Shown here: positions 37,766-52,300 of the stretch, in pieces
How the letters are laid out: every line of letters starts with the position of its first letter
Position numbering within the stretch: position 1 is the stretch's first letter
Origin: Sclerurus mexicanus
Lineage: Eukaryota > Chordata > Aves > Passeriformes > Furnariidae
Length of the DNA: 64,000 bases
Direction of reading: 5' to 3'
Assembly: GCA_013396755.1 (NCBI GenBank)
Contig: VWZF01002261.1
Location: forward strand, 2,875,087 to 2,939,086
Translations under genes and position numbers: made by a program
Notes under the pieces: model-generated
Seen by the model: only the letters and a program-made list of their open reading frames with translations
Told to the model about the DNA's origin: nothing
Databases searched by the model: none

Positions 37766-39136
37766 GAAAAAATCCACAAAGCTGCTTTTCTCTTTTATAT
37801 ATAGCAAGATAATTCAGAAAAGTATTAGGAAATTAATAACTCAATGGAGAGGGTCATACATGATTGATCCCAGTGAATTCGTCTGAGGAAACAAAAAGGC
37901 TGTTACTTTCCAGAGCTCAGAGCCCTAAGTGCAAAGTTCATCAGTTTGCTTTTGACTTCATTCCCTCCACGCTGATTCTCACTAATGACTGTCCCAGTGT
38001 TACGGTCAGCAGATGAATAGTCATCCCTGTGCCAAAATATTCCGCTGAGATTGTGGCTACAACGTAATTTCTGCACTTACCCTCACGCACACACATGCCC
38101 AGAATGGCTCCATCTCATGTATAGCATTCTTGTGCTCTGGTTCAAACCACTTTCCTCTGAGTATCAACACAGATACAAAAATCTATAGAGACCACAGCAA
38201 GTATTACAGGATTGCTCTATGGCCATAAGTCGGAGTCATAAATAGAGTTTAACTGAGAAAATTACACTTTTCCTGCATAGGAGGACATGACTTAACCTGA
38301 TACAATGCAAAGATTTGTGCACAGGGAAAAAGTCCTCATTCCAGGGGATGCAGTTTTTGGTGGAAGACCCTTGAAGAGCTGTGAAAGTTATAGAATCTGG
38401 GCTGTGCCAGAAACATCATGCTGAGAATTGGTGTATGCAATTTGTACATAAAAACGTTGCAGAAAAGAATCTGAATTCCACCTCTATAAGGCAACAATGC
38501 CATAAAAACCTGAAGTGAGAGACACTGGAGGAAGAAATCATTTGTGCTTTTTAACTTCTATGAAAGCTGTGATGCAGAATAGCATTAATTCAAGGCAAAG
38601 GTTAAGATAACATTTCATTTTATCTCATCAGAACATAGACTGCTCTCCAGGGGAAAACTTTTAATCCAGAATACAGGAACAGCAATTATGCTGCCATATA
38701 TGAATGAATTGGATCATTTTGTTTTCACAAGAAGATATTAAAAAGGGAAACTATGAAAAATTGAATATTCTGTTACAAGAATCTGACCCTTCCAAGAGGA
38801 CTATAAATTCCATCTTATATTTATCCCAATAGAGCAAAACTCATTGCAGCTCCATTGGTGTAAATATCTATATGGTGTCAGGGTACTTATACCTTCAGTT
38901 CATTGAAAAAAATTCCTTTCTTTTTTTTTTCCTCTTCAAATTAGCAAAAAAGCCCCTATCCAATAGAAAGAAAAAGTGAGTGAAATATGGGATCAATGCA
39001 GACTTCAAATACAGACTCTGTAGATAAAGTAAAAATAAAAATGGCTTTGAATTACATGTGAGGGTAAAATAATACATAATTGAATTAAAATCAATAAATT
39101 GCTTTCTATCCTAGTTAAAGAGTGAACTTGTATTAG

Positions 39137-39201
39137 CAGCTATCCAATATATTTAAGCAGCTATCCAATATATTTAAGCAGAGATATTCAATATATTTAA
39201 G
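39137..39201. repeat. Tandem repeat, 21-23 base unit, three copies
   Basis: CAGCTATCCAATATATTTAAG occurs twice without mismatch (39137-39157, 39158-39178). A diverged 23-base third copy follows (39179-39201) and shares the CAATATATTTAAG core. The exact first two copies suggest recent expansion. Confidence 0.95.
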
Positions 39202-40994
39202 CACTTTTAACAATGTGAAAGACAAAAAATTAAGGAATGCAGTGCTTATCATCTGAATTATCATGCTGTCAAGGTAGACCTCCTCCACTAAAATCATAAC
39301 ATAGCTGGATATTTTGCCCTACAGCACAACTACTACTTAAATTGTGAAGGAGGTGAACCCCAGTGAGTAACAGATAGCCTGTAGAAATCTTTTAATTTAA
39401 AAGTTTTTCATGAGAACTGTTACTCAGACCTCATTCAGCACCTCCAGCTTGGTGCAGCTGTGAAAGAACCAAGATGAGCAATAACACCAAGGAGCCAGGA
39501 TCCCACACAAGTATAAAAAATACTTTACCCTGCCCACTGGAGACTTGTCTCCCTTAGATCCATTAAGTACCATATGCTGAACCCAAAATTACGTCCCTGG
39601 AGATGAATGGTACTGGAGTCTCACCCATTAAGTAGCTTGCCACCAAATAACCTCAACAATGCTATCCTGAAAGAGAACGAAGAAAGAAAAGAAAAAAAAA
39701 TGTTAATAAAAAAACCCCTTTTGGTAGCCAAGCTGATTTACTTGCTCGAATACAAAGGTAGAAAATAACCACATTTTAAGAGCTTAAAGACAGTAAATTG
39801 ACTCTACAAGAATTTAAACCTACAGAATCCAAAGGAAAGTGCTAGCATTCAGATGCTCATCTTCACTAAGGGTTAACTGGTGGCATTTTAAACACCTTGC
39901 AGTCCACAGAGACATCCTTAAGCTCCAGTTTTTGGTTCAGCCTGGCCAGTCTCTCACTGATGTGGACCAGCACTCATAGCACAACCCTACACTTCACACA
40001 ACATCACTTTATGTATCACAGATGCCACCTTGCATCACAGCTGCTCTTAGCAATTATCATGTTTGCTGTCACACAGGTAAATTTGAACCAAGACCACAGC
40101 AAAAACACATAGCAAGTTACAAGATCAATTAAAAGAAAAACATTACCTCTAAGGGTAAGGGGCCTACTCAAAAACAACGCCAAAGTACACATTTAGCCTT
40201 ACTTCATGCTTCCTGACCCCCAGACCTCTCTTCCTGGGATCAAAGCCATTGTCTTAGCCCCAGTTCCCTCTCTTTCCTTGGCAGTGGGCCCTGATGGCTT
40301 GATAGATCCCAGCTGCTTTGATCTCTTAACTCCGTCCACCCCAGTACTACAGCACTAGTGACCCCACTGGGGAGGGCGTTTATTCACACATCTCACAAAA
40401 CTGGTTCCGAGTGTCCTTTCAATAAGCAGAAGATAAATAAATGTCATAGAAAAAGAATACAGGAAATCTTTCAGAATATTTCAGTGTAATTGGACCCTTC
40501 TAAGCTCTGAGAGGTCAAAATCTCCAAGAAGCAGCACTTTACGTAATTCTGGGAGGGAGCACATATTGGCTTAATCCAGCAGTCAGAAGTTTCTAGAGCA
40601 GCTCTTTTCCCTTGTTTTTCCCCAGTTTCCCCCCAGCATGATTATTAGTAGCAGAGATGGCTTGTCTAGCCCGCTCCCTTCTTCACTGTCCCTCCTCCAG
40701 CAGTTGTGAGGGAGACACAGAGAGAGGCAAAAGGCAGGGGGAGGATTTTCTTGTTTCTGTTATCATGGCTTAGGGTAGTTTGAGATTCATAGCAACATAA
40801 ACGGGACTAAAACCAAGAACAAATGACACATGCAAACTAACTTAGGCTCTGGAATGAAGACAAGAGTTGCTGCAGTGTGTGTCACATGGAGAGGCAGAAC
40901 ACGATGCAAGTTACCTTGCAGCTGATTTGCAGACACCAGTGGGTCATTGTTCTCGGGATGAGTAAGTCTGGATCGCAGGCGACATTTCCCATTT

Positions 40995-41210
40995 CGTGCA
41001 GAAATGCGTGCCTCACACTGCTACTGACCACAGCGGGGTTGCACGGAGTTGAAAGACATTGATTTGGGCACAAGCATGGTATTAATTACACCAACTTTTG
41101 GAAGCTCTAGTTCTGCTGCTGCCCAAGGAGAATGATTTCTTCAAATCTCATTATTACATAAATCACTGAGTAGGTGCTCAGTGCTGAACAATCCGTGCAG
41201 AAATACGTGC
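40995..41210. repeat. Dispersed direct repeat of 17 bases
   Basis: CGTGCAGAAATGCGTGC at 40995-41011 recurs at 41194-41210 with one mismatch (A for the second G), 199 bases downstream in the same orientation. Each copy carries two CpGs, which is uncommon in this window. The sequence between is not itself duplicated. Confidence 0.85.
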
Positions 41211-44200
41211 TGGCTTTTCATGTCTCCAATCTTTCTCCCATGTCATTTTTTTTCCTTTGAAATTTAGAATAGAAACTAATTTTGCAAATTCCTTTCCAAG
41301 TTGAAAGATCCAAGCACCCCATAGCTTTTTTGCCATGAAATTTAATTTTCATCTGAAAACCTGGATTAAAATTGACAAGTATACCGAACTCCTGGAAATC
41401 ATACCCTGTTGTGGAGTTATTAAAAACCATATGTCATATTACCTCTTAAATCCAGAACTCAAGTCATGGGAACCAGATCCTCAGTAAGATTTGAAATGCA
41501 TATGACACATGCAATGCCCATCAAAGATAAATACTTCTCATAGTCTGTTATGGGACTGGTATTGCACTTGTGTCCTCTTGTGAGCTCTGAAGTAGACTGT
41601 TCAGGGCAATGGATGAATCAGACCTGCCTGTGCACGAAAGCTACAAAATTCTTTCAAGATTTCTTCATTATTAATTATTTAAAGAGACCTTGGAATATGA
41701 TGGGAAAGGATTCTTGAAGTTGGATTAAAAATATTCTTTTCCCCTTTTCTTTTGGCAGAGTTATGCAGGCATATGGAATCAATGTCTAATTTCACCCTTA
41801 CCCAAGACCAACAGAGTTGGTTTTTTCTAATAGGGATTACAAATACATTATCTGACATCTTGGCCTTTATACTGTGGGGCAAAGAAGTTTCACAGTCGGG
41901 TTTATTGCAGCAGCTCTTATAGCATTTGAAGTTTTTGTTATACAGTTTACTGCAGTTGGCGTCGGTGTCAGCTGAAAAGTGATGTCTGAAACTGGAAGGT
42001 TCCATTTGAAGGTAAGGAAATCTGGACAACAATATTTATTTCCTGCAGTAGGAATTCTCAGAGCAAAAATTCAGCTATCACCACAGAATATAAACAAGTA
42101 CAAGGAATGGGTGGAAAAAACCCCAGTCAACCTACTATACATGAAATGATCTAAAATGACCTTCACACCTTACTGGTATAGAAGTCTGATGTTTACAGGC
42201 AGTTTAACTCTTCCCCAGCCAAAGCTGAGAAATGACTGCTGCAAGAGCCTGACCTCCCTGCAGCTGGTCCTGCTCACTTGGGTATTTTCTCCTCCATTCC
42301 ACAGTAGCTCTTTCAGAATTCAGAAATAGAAATCAAGATTAAGAAAAGCTCATAAGAACAAGACTCACATGAGCATCCAGTCCAGGGAGTTACATAAAAT
42401 TACACACAGGAAATACTAAATATCTTAAATCCTACTCTTTTTCACAAGTTCCTCCTCTCACTAAAGGTTCAGTCCTCTTGAGAATGTCATGTACTATGAG
42501 ATTAAGTATTCCTGTACAAAATGATTGGATAACTGGTCCCTCTCTCAAATTTGATTCTACATTTAATGAACTAAATACAACAATAAATAACTCAAAGGTA
42601 CATAATATTTCAGCAAAGTATGGTACTGGCTACTGCTGAGTCTTTGGGAGAAAACATTAAAATGGGTGGGGGGTTTTAAGGTCAAATTAGTTTTGTGTTT
42701 TTTGAATTACAAAAAAATTGACTACACTTGCTTTTAAAACTTTCACATAAATATGAAATAACATTGTAGCAGTTGAAATGTTTATAGATACATTATAATT
42801 GCATTTGGAGTTTTCATAAATTATAAAATGAAATTATATAGCCACACTAGGACGTAACTTATAATTTATCACAAGTGACAACTCTCAGCACAGAATCTTT
42901 AGTCCACAAAGACAGTGATGGATCACAGTTTACAGCCTAAACCAAGAGAAGTTACTAATTTATCTGATATATAAACGAGTGTGACTGATTTTACATAGAC
43001 TAACTTCTACAGTATTATAAAATTACTGGCTGTAAGTTTGTAAGCCAAATGAAACAGTTATAGATAAGTCATAGAGTGTAGGAGATGGCTATTATAGTAA
43101 CTTATTTCATATAAGACAAAACAGAGTCTATCCAAATATTGTGTTACTGGAAAAGTGCACCCGGGCAAACCCTAGAGATGAAGTAATAGGGTACAGGAGC
43201 CAAGGTTTCTCTTTTCTAGCCTGCTTTAAGTGATGTTTTTGTCACAGATGTACCTAATGACACACACTGTTGGAGTGAATGTGGAAAAATCTTTGCACAA
43301 GAAATGTTATACTTTTATTTTCCTTGCCAGGCATAAATTGATTCCATATAGTGTTACCACAGATCCTGTGAATACTCTGTTCTGTGCAGAAACATACATT
43401 GCTGGCACAGATATTCTCTGTTCTAGTTTTGCTGGTTCTGCTCAATATTAAAACTATTCTTTGTTGCTTGAAATTTTATGAGAGGCATAAGGTTTGGATG
43501 ACTAAGATGAAAGCTTAGTTTGTACCACTATAAAAGCTTGAAAAAGTCACTCAAAGTAGCAAGGGAAAAACACAACAAAATAAAGAAACTTTTTCCCCTT
43601 TCAGCAAAGCTGTTTTTGTTCAAAGAAGAGTGCAGCATAAGTACATTTCAGTGCTGTTTTAATACAACGGTATTAATGAAATCAGGGTCAAAAACTTACA
43701 CCTTGATAGTCTGGGGTTTGGGATTTTTATTGTGTCACTAAACTAAGCTAAAATGCATCCTTGGGTTTCCTGTGTGCCCAAAGGATGCTGCAAAACTTTG
43801 CTTTTGTCTTTCCCTTTGCCTCTAAGTCCCATATAATTGATTCTGACCAAGTGTTAGCAGTTTCATCCAACTCCCAGAAGTTTTTCCTGAACTACGGCTA
43901 TTCCTGGTGATTCATATGTCTGAGAATCTTTCTGAAAAATAAACTATTGGAACCTTTAAAATAATGAACTTGGCTCTTCCAACTAACAGGATCTTTTGAA
44001 GAGATTGCAGGGAAGGGAGAAATGTAAGAGGAGTGGAGGGCTGGACCATGTGCTTGTGGAATCCTGGCATTGGGAAAGTATTTGTGTCTTTATCTACTTA
44101 CACTGGGGCCAGATGCAGAAAGCCAAGGGCAACTTACCTCCCAGATGCAATGACTAATGTTGTGTAAACATATCAAAGAGATCTCCTCTTTTCCAATAAA

Positions 44201-47200
44201 ACAGAGTCCAACTTCATTTTTGCTTATTGAGAGTGAAGGGGAAATTTAAAAACCCCTAGATCTACAGAAGGCTTGCACTCTTATCTAAACTGGTCAGTAC
44301 CTTTCTGATAAATATTTCATCCCATTTTATGTGCACATAGATATCCAGTCTTGTCCACACTGAATGAGGTTTTCAGCAGGGTAATAATCAATAAAGAGTC
44401 AAAATGCCTGCTGTTAAGTTTGCTACTGATTCCCTCATGAAGGTTAGCAAGCTGTCTAATCTATTCCTACTTCTGTTTATTCACCTGGAAATTTCAGGAG
44501 CAAGTCATAATTAGTGTTTATAAAGCACTCTGAAAAGAACCATATAATTCCTTCCTCATTAAGAAGCTGTATGATTTGTTTGACTCTGTACACTACCAGT
44601 ACCCTTGTGTGTCCTTCTAACTCAAGGACATCCTCCCAACTCAAATATTTTTGTTTCTGGAAGACTTACATTGTTGCTTTTATGATCACTTTCAGTCCTT
44701 TGCCTTCTCTGAAATTTGGCAATCTCCATGCTATTTTGTGTACTGGCCTTTAAAAACTGAAAATAAAGGTGAGAATCTGCATCTAGTCATTCAAATTCTA
44801 CATATTGGGGTGTTCAGAGGAGAAAAGTAGAATTTGCACCTGAGTTGTGTGCACAATGGGCATTTTTCAAGGGGAAAAGAAACTTGGATTGAGAGATATG
44901 AAGTGAAAATACTGACAGAAAGGGGTTTTCTACTCCCTGAGAACTAGCTTGCTTTCTCCAGTAAGGAACTGCCAATTGATTTAAAGATTATTGACTTGAA
45001 TCAATAACTCTCAATTTTCAGGAGAAATTGGGTTTTGGAATAATAGGAAAAGCTGAGCTCCTTACTGAAAATAATTCCTTTCCTTATATCCTAATACAAA
45101 CTCTGTCCTCTTTCACAACCTCATAGAATTTCCACTGGCTGGACTCGTGAGTCTGCTATGTATAGAAACCACTACGACAGCCAAGGGCTTTCTTAATAAT
45201 AGATTTCAGCTCCTGCTTTTCCTGTTGCATGTACTAAGGGGAAGTTACACTCATTATATTTGCAGGTCCTGTCCTAGATTTGAGTTACTCAGCCTTGTTC
45301 TCATTCCCTGGAAGTCAGAGCAAATCTTCTTTCAGATCTCAGCATTTATAGGAGTACATATTGGCTAAAGAGAACAGAAAATCAGGTTAATAAGTTTTGC
45401 CTTTAGTTAGTTGGAGAATATCTGTGTGTGCATTCAGAGAGACAAATGTATGAAAAATAGACTAACAACTACTTGTCTGCTTTCTTTGCCTCGATACTCC
45501 TGAGCCTTCCTTTGGCTGTGGTTAGGCTCTTGAACTTTGTGTATATACTCTGAACTGAGATTCTTTTTCTATCTTCCTGCCTGTCGGGGTCAGTGCTCTT
45601 CCGCACTCCTGGCCACTGCGTGCTCTCCCTCTGAGTCTTTATGTCCTGGCAATTAGACATTATGTCTTTGTTTCCCCACTAGGGAAATTCCGTTGCTCTG
45701 AGTCCTGGCTCTGGGGATGATGGGGGAAGAGTAAGATTTCCTCTTTTTTCTTTTTCTTCCTGTTTTAGGCACATTTATTCAGTGTTAAGAACTGATTGAT
45801 TCAGGGATGTGCCTGTGATCACTCTCCTGCTCCCTAACTCAAGGGGCACATTCACGTACACTTAGGAAATCTTCCGTATTATTTCTGTTTTGTTTCCATC
45901 TTAACAGAAAACTCAATTACAAACAGCAATAACTAAACTAAACCATGTCCTCTCACCCATGCAGTGAGTCACCAGGACTTTCCATAATAATATGATGAAT
46001 AAGCACATTTTTTGGCCTTTTAGTAGTCGACTGTGGTTCTCAGAGAAAGGGAGCTTTGACACTACTGCTGGAGCTAGAGCCTTGTGCTCCTGGTAAAATA
46101 TGGTTTATCTTCAAGCTTTTTGCCCTGTGAATGATGCAGAGGTTATGCACTTTTCAGTCAAAACTGAATATTGTACATCTTGGTCTTATGAGTCAACACA
46201 GCTTTTTAACGAAGCTGCCCTGTAAGCAAGATAGCATCTGCAAGAAGAAAATGAGAAACAGCTGTATTACAGGACTTTGCAAAATAAAACCTTGTTTAGA
46301 TACTGCGTGGAAATGCACATGGTGACCAAGTAATATTCTGAAATGTACACCAGCCTTCTCAAAATTAAAGTCCTCTATTTCTTGCATTAATTTTATGTCA
46401 GTTCGAAGCAAAATGTGGTTCATGATCCAATTGATCTGTCAATGGGATAGACAGAGCATGCAGTGAAAGCACACAGCACTGCAGAAATTCAGTTCTCTCT
46501 GGCAGGACTTGACAGGGATTTCAGGGTACTATTTCATATCGCTGGAAAAAATGACAAGTGAAAATGTTGCTTAAAAGAGGTTTTCTCAGTGTAACTGTAG
46601 AACTTAATGTATCTCTGTTTTTCATAATGTAGTAGGTCCCCCAAATTGTGAGAGGATCATGCTCTGTAACTCATTTCAAATGAATGCAAATTCTCTAACA
46701 ACCAGAAGAAAGGAAGGGAATCCATCACTTTAACCACTTAAACCATATATAAGAAGTTGTAATTAACATTCTGTAAACTAACAGGGAATTGATATAATTA
46801 AAGTCCCAACACAAAGTGCTCTTCACCACCAAGAGCAATGAGGGAAGAACTCTTTGTACATGGTATCATTAGGAGTGCTGCCGTCATGAGGGGGAAACAC
46901 CATGTCACTGGGATACAGAAATTGTTATTTCACGTGGATTTGAATGCTAGGCTTCCTTCCAAACCTTTTCAACTTTGAAAACCTTCTTGAGAAATTACCA
47001 AGGTCCATGGGAAGGAGGCAGAACCCCTACTAGGACTCATCAGTGATGCTGTCTGATTTCTAAGGGATCAAAGGAGAATGAGACACCCCAAAAATACATT
47101 ATGACTGGTCATTTCATTACATTCCACATTTAGAATGTGGTAATTTAAAATGTGTGTACCACGATGCCAGAGAAGGAGCTTTCATCATAAATTACCTGTT

Positions 47201-49264
47201 TTTTTGTGCTCATATTCCTATGTTTACCATTTCCTACGTTTACCATGTTAATATCTGGGGCACAGCAAATTTTCTAAGTTAGCATCATTTTTGCCACTCA
47301 TTGTTAAGATGCTGTTTACTTCCCGAATCAGACAATGTATCAATTTGTTAGTGGAAGCATAATATTAACTGCTTTTGTTTCTGAATATTCACTTAACTCC
47401 ACACAGATATTCTAGTTTAGTCCTATGTATTAGTATACTTTGTCCTTGTGATTTTTATAATCCAGACAATTTAGACTGGAAGCAGAATTTAAAAAAGGTA
47501 CAATATCAAATAGATTGCAAAATAATTGACTCTATAATGTATTCTGTAGAGCTATACTATGCCTACAATAAGTATACATAAATTCATGTATGCACATGAG
47601 GTATTAGCACAGAGGTAAATGGGCATGTAATTAGCTAATTTATTTCACATCTCTTCATCTAGTAATACTGTAATTATTTTTTTAAGCAATCAAGTTATTA
47701 CAGCACAATTTAATTTTGACCTAGTGTATGATTTACTGCCGAGAGCTGGTGATTTGTGAAGGCATAAAAATTCCTCCAACCCTTCACTTCAGCCCCCCCA
47801 TATATTTTAGCAGGTAGAAGGGAGCCACCTGCCATAGTGATTTCACAGTCAGACTGAGCAGGTGAGTGATTAACCTTTTGCAGTTGAGAGGGTGTATTAG
47901 TTTGTTAAAAAGAGATGCTGTTCTTCCTTTTGTATATTTAAACTGAGAAAGAAAAAGAAGCCTTAAATCTTTGCTCCTTACCAAATCTGCTCCTGAGAGT
48001 TCAGGTTTTCATAGGTAGAGCTGGTATTTTTGCCAAAGACATCTTGGATATGTGTTGGATACGAAAATCCAATGTGAAGCCAAAGTAGTGAAGGTTGTTG
48101 TACTCCCAGTGGAGGTTTTGGCTGGATAGCTGTGTACACCTTATGACATATGGAATGACCAGTCTGCCTTGAGGACCAGAGATCCTTCAAAGTCACCTTG
48201 GCTGGCTGTTTTTCAGAGCCCAAAGAATTTGGCAGGTTGCAGAAAATCTTATCCCATGCGGTTCTTAACATGTAAACTGAGTACTTGCACTTTAGAAATC
48301 TATTTAAGACATTGTGTCTGTGCAGTTGAGGGAACTCTAGTATGTCTTCAGGGGTACAATGTTACGTGGAAGGACTCTTCCCTTACTGTGTGCCAGAGGC
48401 CTTAGCTGCACATTCAAGAGGAACACAGCAGAAATGTTTGAGAGAAAAGGACCAGTGAGTATTAATCAGCTGGCAGAACTGAGCTCTCATGAACACTTAG
48501 AATGCAAATAGCAAAACCGCCACACTGTTTGAGAAAACGTGTCTTACACTGTAAATGGTATCTATCTGCCTTAGAAAGAAATGTCAATGCTATTTTATCT
48601 ACTGCCTGCAGAAATCAGCATAATCTATGATGGAGCTGAAGACAGGTGTCAAAACTGCTCTGTGTAATCGAGGATGTCATTTTCTTTTGTGACTTTGAAA
48701 AAAATTCATGAAAAGAGATCCCTAAAAATCCCTCTTTGTTGGCATGTAACAAAATGTTGGTGATGTTTCATTTTTCATATTCTGTTCCCGTAACAGACAG
48801 CTGCTCAAGGATCCTTTTCAGTGAGGGGTATTAAGGCTGTTTGTCTTATTACACTTCCAGAATCAAACTTCCAGAGGTTAGAAATGCCATAACTCATGTT
48901 GCTGGCACCAGCCTACTTCTCATCCCTACATTGCAATACAAAGCTTTTATCCACATGGCACACTTCACCCTCCCCGGTCCGTGGAATCATGCATCCTTCT
49001 GTGTTCTGTGAAACCCAAAAGGAAAATGCAATTTGTTTGCTTGCACTTGCCCCTGGCAGCAACTGCTGTATGGAATCAATTAAATGAAGCATAAGATTCC
49101 CTATCTCCTGCATAAAAACCAGTAAGGGTGAGGTCAGCCATGACAATACAATGCTTCCCTGAAAAATACTATATAACCCACTGCCACTGGATGTACAGCA
49201 TTTGTGACTGATCCTCTGGCCATCCCAGGTGTTGAGTTAGGGCATGAGCATATCCATATGCTCA

Positions 49265-49360
49265 TAACCGTTTAGTCTGGAAAAGACCTTTAAGATCATC
49301 AAGTCCAAAATCAATGTGCAGAACCGCAGGCAAGCCACTGCTGAACATAGTGTTGTTGAA
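49265..49360 (-). mobile_element. CR1 LINE short 3' fragment (copy E)
   Basis: On the plus strand ACCGTTTAGTCTGGAAAAGA followed by CCTTTAAGATCATCAAGTCC is the complement of the CR1 3' signature. Similarity decays within about 90 bases, and no ORF2 coding is left. The right boundary is approximate. Confidence 0.85.
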
Positions 49361-52300
49361 AGTCATGCTTTGAAAATGCAAATCTGTGCTTTGAAAAAAA
49401 CCTGCCCCACGTGAGACAGTTTGTGCTCTGAGGTTTCACTGTTTAGTTCATTTGTGGAAGTCTGGGTAATACTCCTGCATTCCATTGACTTCATGTGAGG
49501 CAGTCCACCAATAACTTAATTCTGTGTTTTAGGCGGCATCTGGCAAGATCACAGTTATAAAAGTACAAGTTACCATGGGAAATCGTTTTTTAATGAGCCA
49601 GCTCAATCTTCTAAACAGAATTAAATAGCAATCAAATATATGTTGTTGTAATCAGAAACTATACTAAAATTTATATGCAAAAAGAACTAAGTGAGAATTG
49701 GAAATGCAACTACTTCACCTGTAATTTAAACCCTTGACTTTGCCACCTCACAACCTCATTCCAATATACTTTACATGCGTGATTTTAAAATTACTTTTTC
49801 CTCTATCTGATATTTATACATCATTATTTTCTTCTAAAGAACAGGTGCACGTAAAAAGGCAGATGATAAAATCCAAAGAAATGTCATGATGGGTCCTTCA
49901 TTGTATAGGAAACTAAAAAAATTACTAGTTGCAATTAATCCATTGGTTTGTTAAGAAGAAATGTCTGTATTTTTTTTCCTTTTAAATGTGATAGCCTCCC
50001 TGTTTTGGTTAAACACACATATAATAAATCTGTCTGTTTTGACAATACTCAATATAGACATAGAGCAGTACAAATTGATTCAGCAGATGAAGTATTTTCC
50101 TGACAAAGATAATGTTTCAGAAGCTGAAATCACGGGCAATAGGAATAGAAATTCAGCCACAACCTGGAGAATAACTCTTCTCCCACTTTAAGCAAGGGGA
50201 TGAGCACCTTAGGTGGCCGCTGCCTGGAACCTTTTCTTTTTCCAAATATAGTTTTATAATTTCAAAAGTGATTCCTCTTTTCAACTGAGGAAGAAAGATG
50301 ACAGTGTAGTTGTCCAAATCACAGCATTTAAAAGACATGAAGAGACACCAGGATATTTTGCTAGAAAGGCATTGTGAAAGTTTGATTACTTCTTCAAGTC
50401 ACATGCAGTCACACATAAAAGCAGCAGGAAATACAGTCCATTTAGCTGGCTCCTCTGGGTTGTGACTACAGGCACAGCAGAAGAGGGAAGAGACCACATG
50501 CCCCATAGACCTGCATAAAAGGAGCTGACATTTCTCAGGCTGGCACTGAGTCCCTGTGTGTCAGCCAACAGATGTAGCCAGATTTGTGATGGACAGTCAG
50601 CTAAACTTAGAAGAGAGCTGGAAAAAAATTGCTCTGTTTTTCTGACAAGTGAGAAACAGCAAAAGAGTTGTGCTTAAGTCACGTTTTTCTCCTGGTGCTT
50701 CTCCCAAAATGATACACTTAAACACTAAATTGATGATCTTATAATGAATTCTATTGCAGATCAAAGATATAGACTAAGTTCATGAACATTAGCCTTTTCT
50801 AGTCAGAGCCAAGTATTTATTTATTTTGGCTCTTAAACCAGGACCTCTTTTTATGTCAGGAACCTTACTTTGACCTGAGAACCACTCTGATTACTCTCCA
50901 CATCCACCAGATTTCAGATTAAGCTAATAACAGAGTTTTAGTAATGCAAAAGAGTTAAACAGTGACTTCCAATAAAAAGGAACAGTGTATAAATCCTTTC
51001 TTTTTTATATATCTATCATAAGTAATTAACAATGTTTAATACCTGACATAAATACCTACATCTTTTCTAGTGACTGAAATTAGTGAAGATTTACTAGGAT
51101 AACCCAGCCTGGAATAGCACATACAGATTTTGACTTTGTCAGGCAGCAATTAACAACTAATGAGATCTTTAAACAAATCACATGTTCAGTCTTCCTCTTG
51201 AGAGCACAAAAAATAAAGCAGAATCTTTTTCTACGGATGTCTTCAACATCGGATTATTTCCTTCTGGCATGTTTTCCTGCTTCAAGGGGCTATGGGCTTT
51301 TGGAAAGGGAAACAAGGTTTTCCTTGTGGAAAGCTTGATGCTGCTATTGTGAGTCTTTGGAGTTGGGTGGGTGGATTTCCAAACAATTAAACACTTCTGC
51401 ATCCTGCAATGAAACAAACTCTTATTTCCAAAACGTGTTCTCGGTTTCAGGAATGCTGTACTCTCAGTTTCACAGAAGGAAAGCGTAATGTGGTACAGTG
51501 TAGCGCTGCTTTTCACACGGTGTTTTTGGGGTTTGCAACACAAACCCTCTATGTTCAGCAGTCACACATATCAGAACTTTGTTGTCCAAGAGTTATACTC
51601 ATTTTGTACTTGGGGATGTACTCCAGCAACACCAGCCTTCTTGGCTGGCTGAGTGTGGGTCTCTGAGAGTTTCTCTGTGTGTCTAATTCATTGGATGTCA
51701 TGTACTTTTTTTCTGGGAGGAAAACATCATTCAGGCATGAAGATTCTGTTCTATAGAATGTGAAATGCACAGATATATTTAGGACAAAGGCCATTTCATT
51801 TCTTTAAATAAGAAGGTGTTGTCATTTTTCAGCCATAAACTTAATCTTGTTTTCTAACTTTTCCTCTAATTGAACATTCTTTTAAGCTTGAATTCTACTT
51901 TGAAATATGCTGTAGCACAGTCTGGTTTTTACTCTTTTCTCTGTGTCTGAGTCAAGGCTCAGTCATTTCATCAGGGGGTAAAAGATGATGAGAAATTCCC
52001 ATGTGGTTAGTCACAAAATGAGCAGTCCAAAGATTGTTTCTATTGAGTGTCAAAAATTAGCATCTTCAGATCAAAATAAGTAAAACTCTCTTGTCACCTA
52101 CCCCTGCTACCATACCACCTGCCTGAATGAGGACAACCTTCCACTTTAGCCACCTGTTTGCAACTAAATCTTATCCATAGAGCAGCTTCTAATCAGGTCT
52201 GATTATTCTACATGATCTGTAATTCTAGAATAGATCTCTTAATTACTTGGGTTTTTTTTCAGTATTTTGCCACATTTTACAAAACAGTTGTAAATCTCTT

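Larger units (their letters stand above)
36126..49264. other. Unannotated AT-rich noncoding sequence
   Basis: Thirteen kilobases with no recognised gene. The longest open frames are 117 codons (41679-42032, minus) and 106 codons (37184-37504, plus), neither with a known domain. Simple repeats and a tandem array inside the span are listed separately. Confidence 0.5.

Noticed and set aside
40190..40420. Possible second LTR or GC-richer repeat
   Set aside because: No recognised LTR blocks or termini; the impression rests on composition alone.
45121..45150. TCATAGAATTT followed by TGGCTGGACTCG, considered as a CR1 3' end
   Set aside because: The diagnostic AAGATCATC / GTCCAACC core does not follow, so the resemblance is limited to short words.
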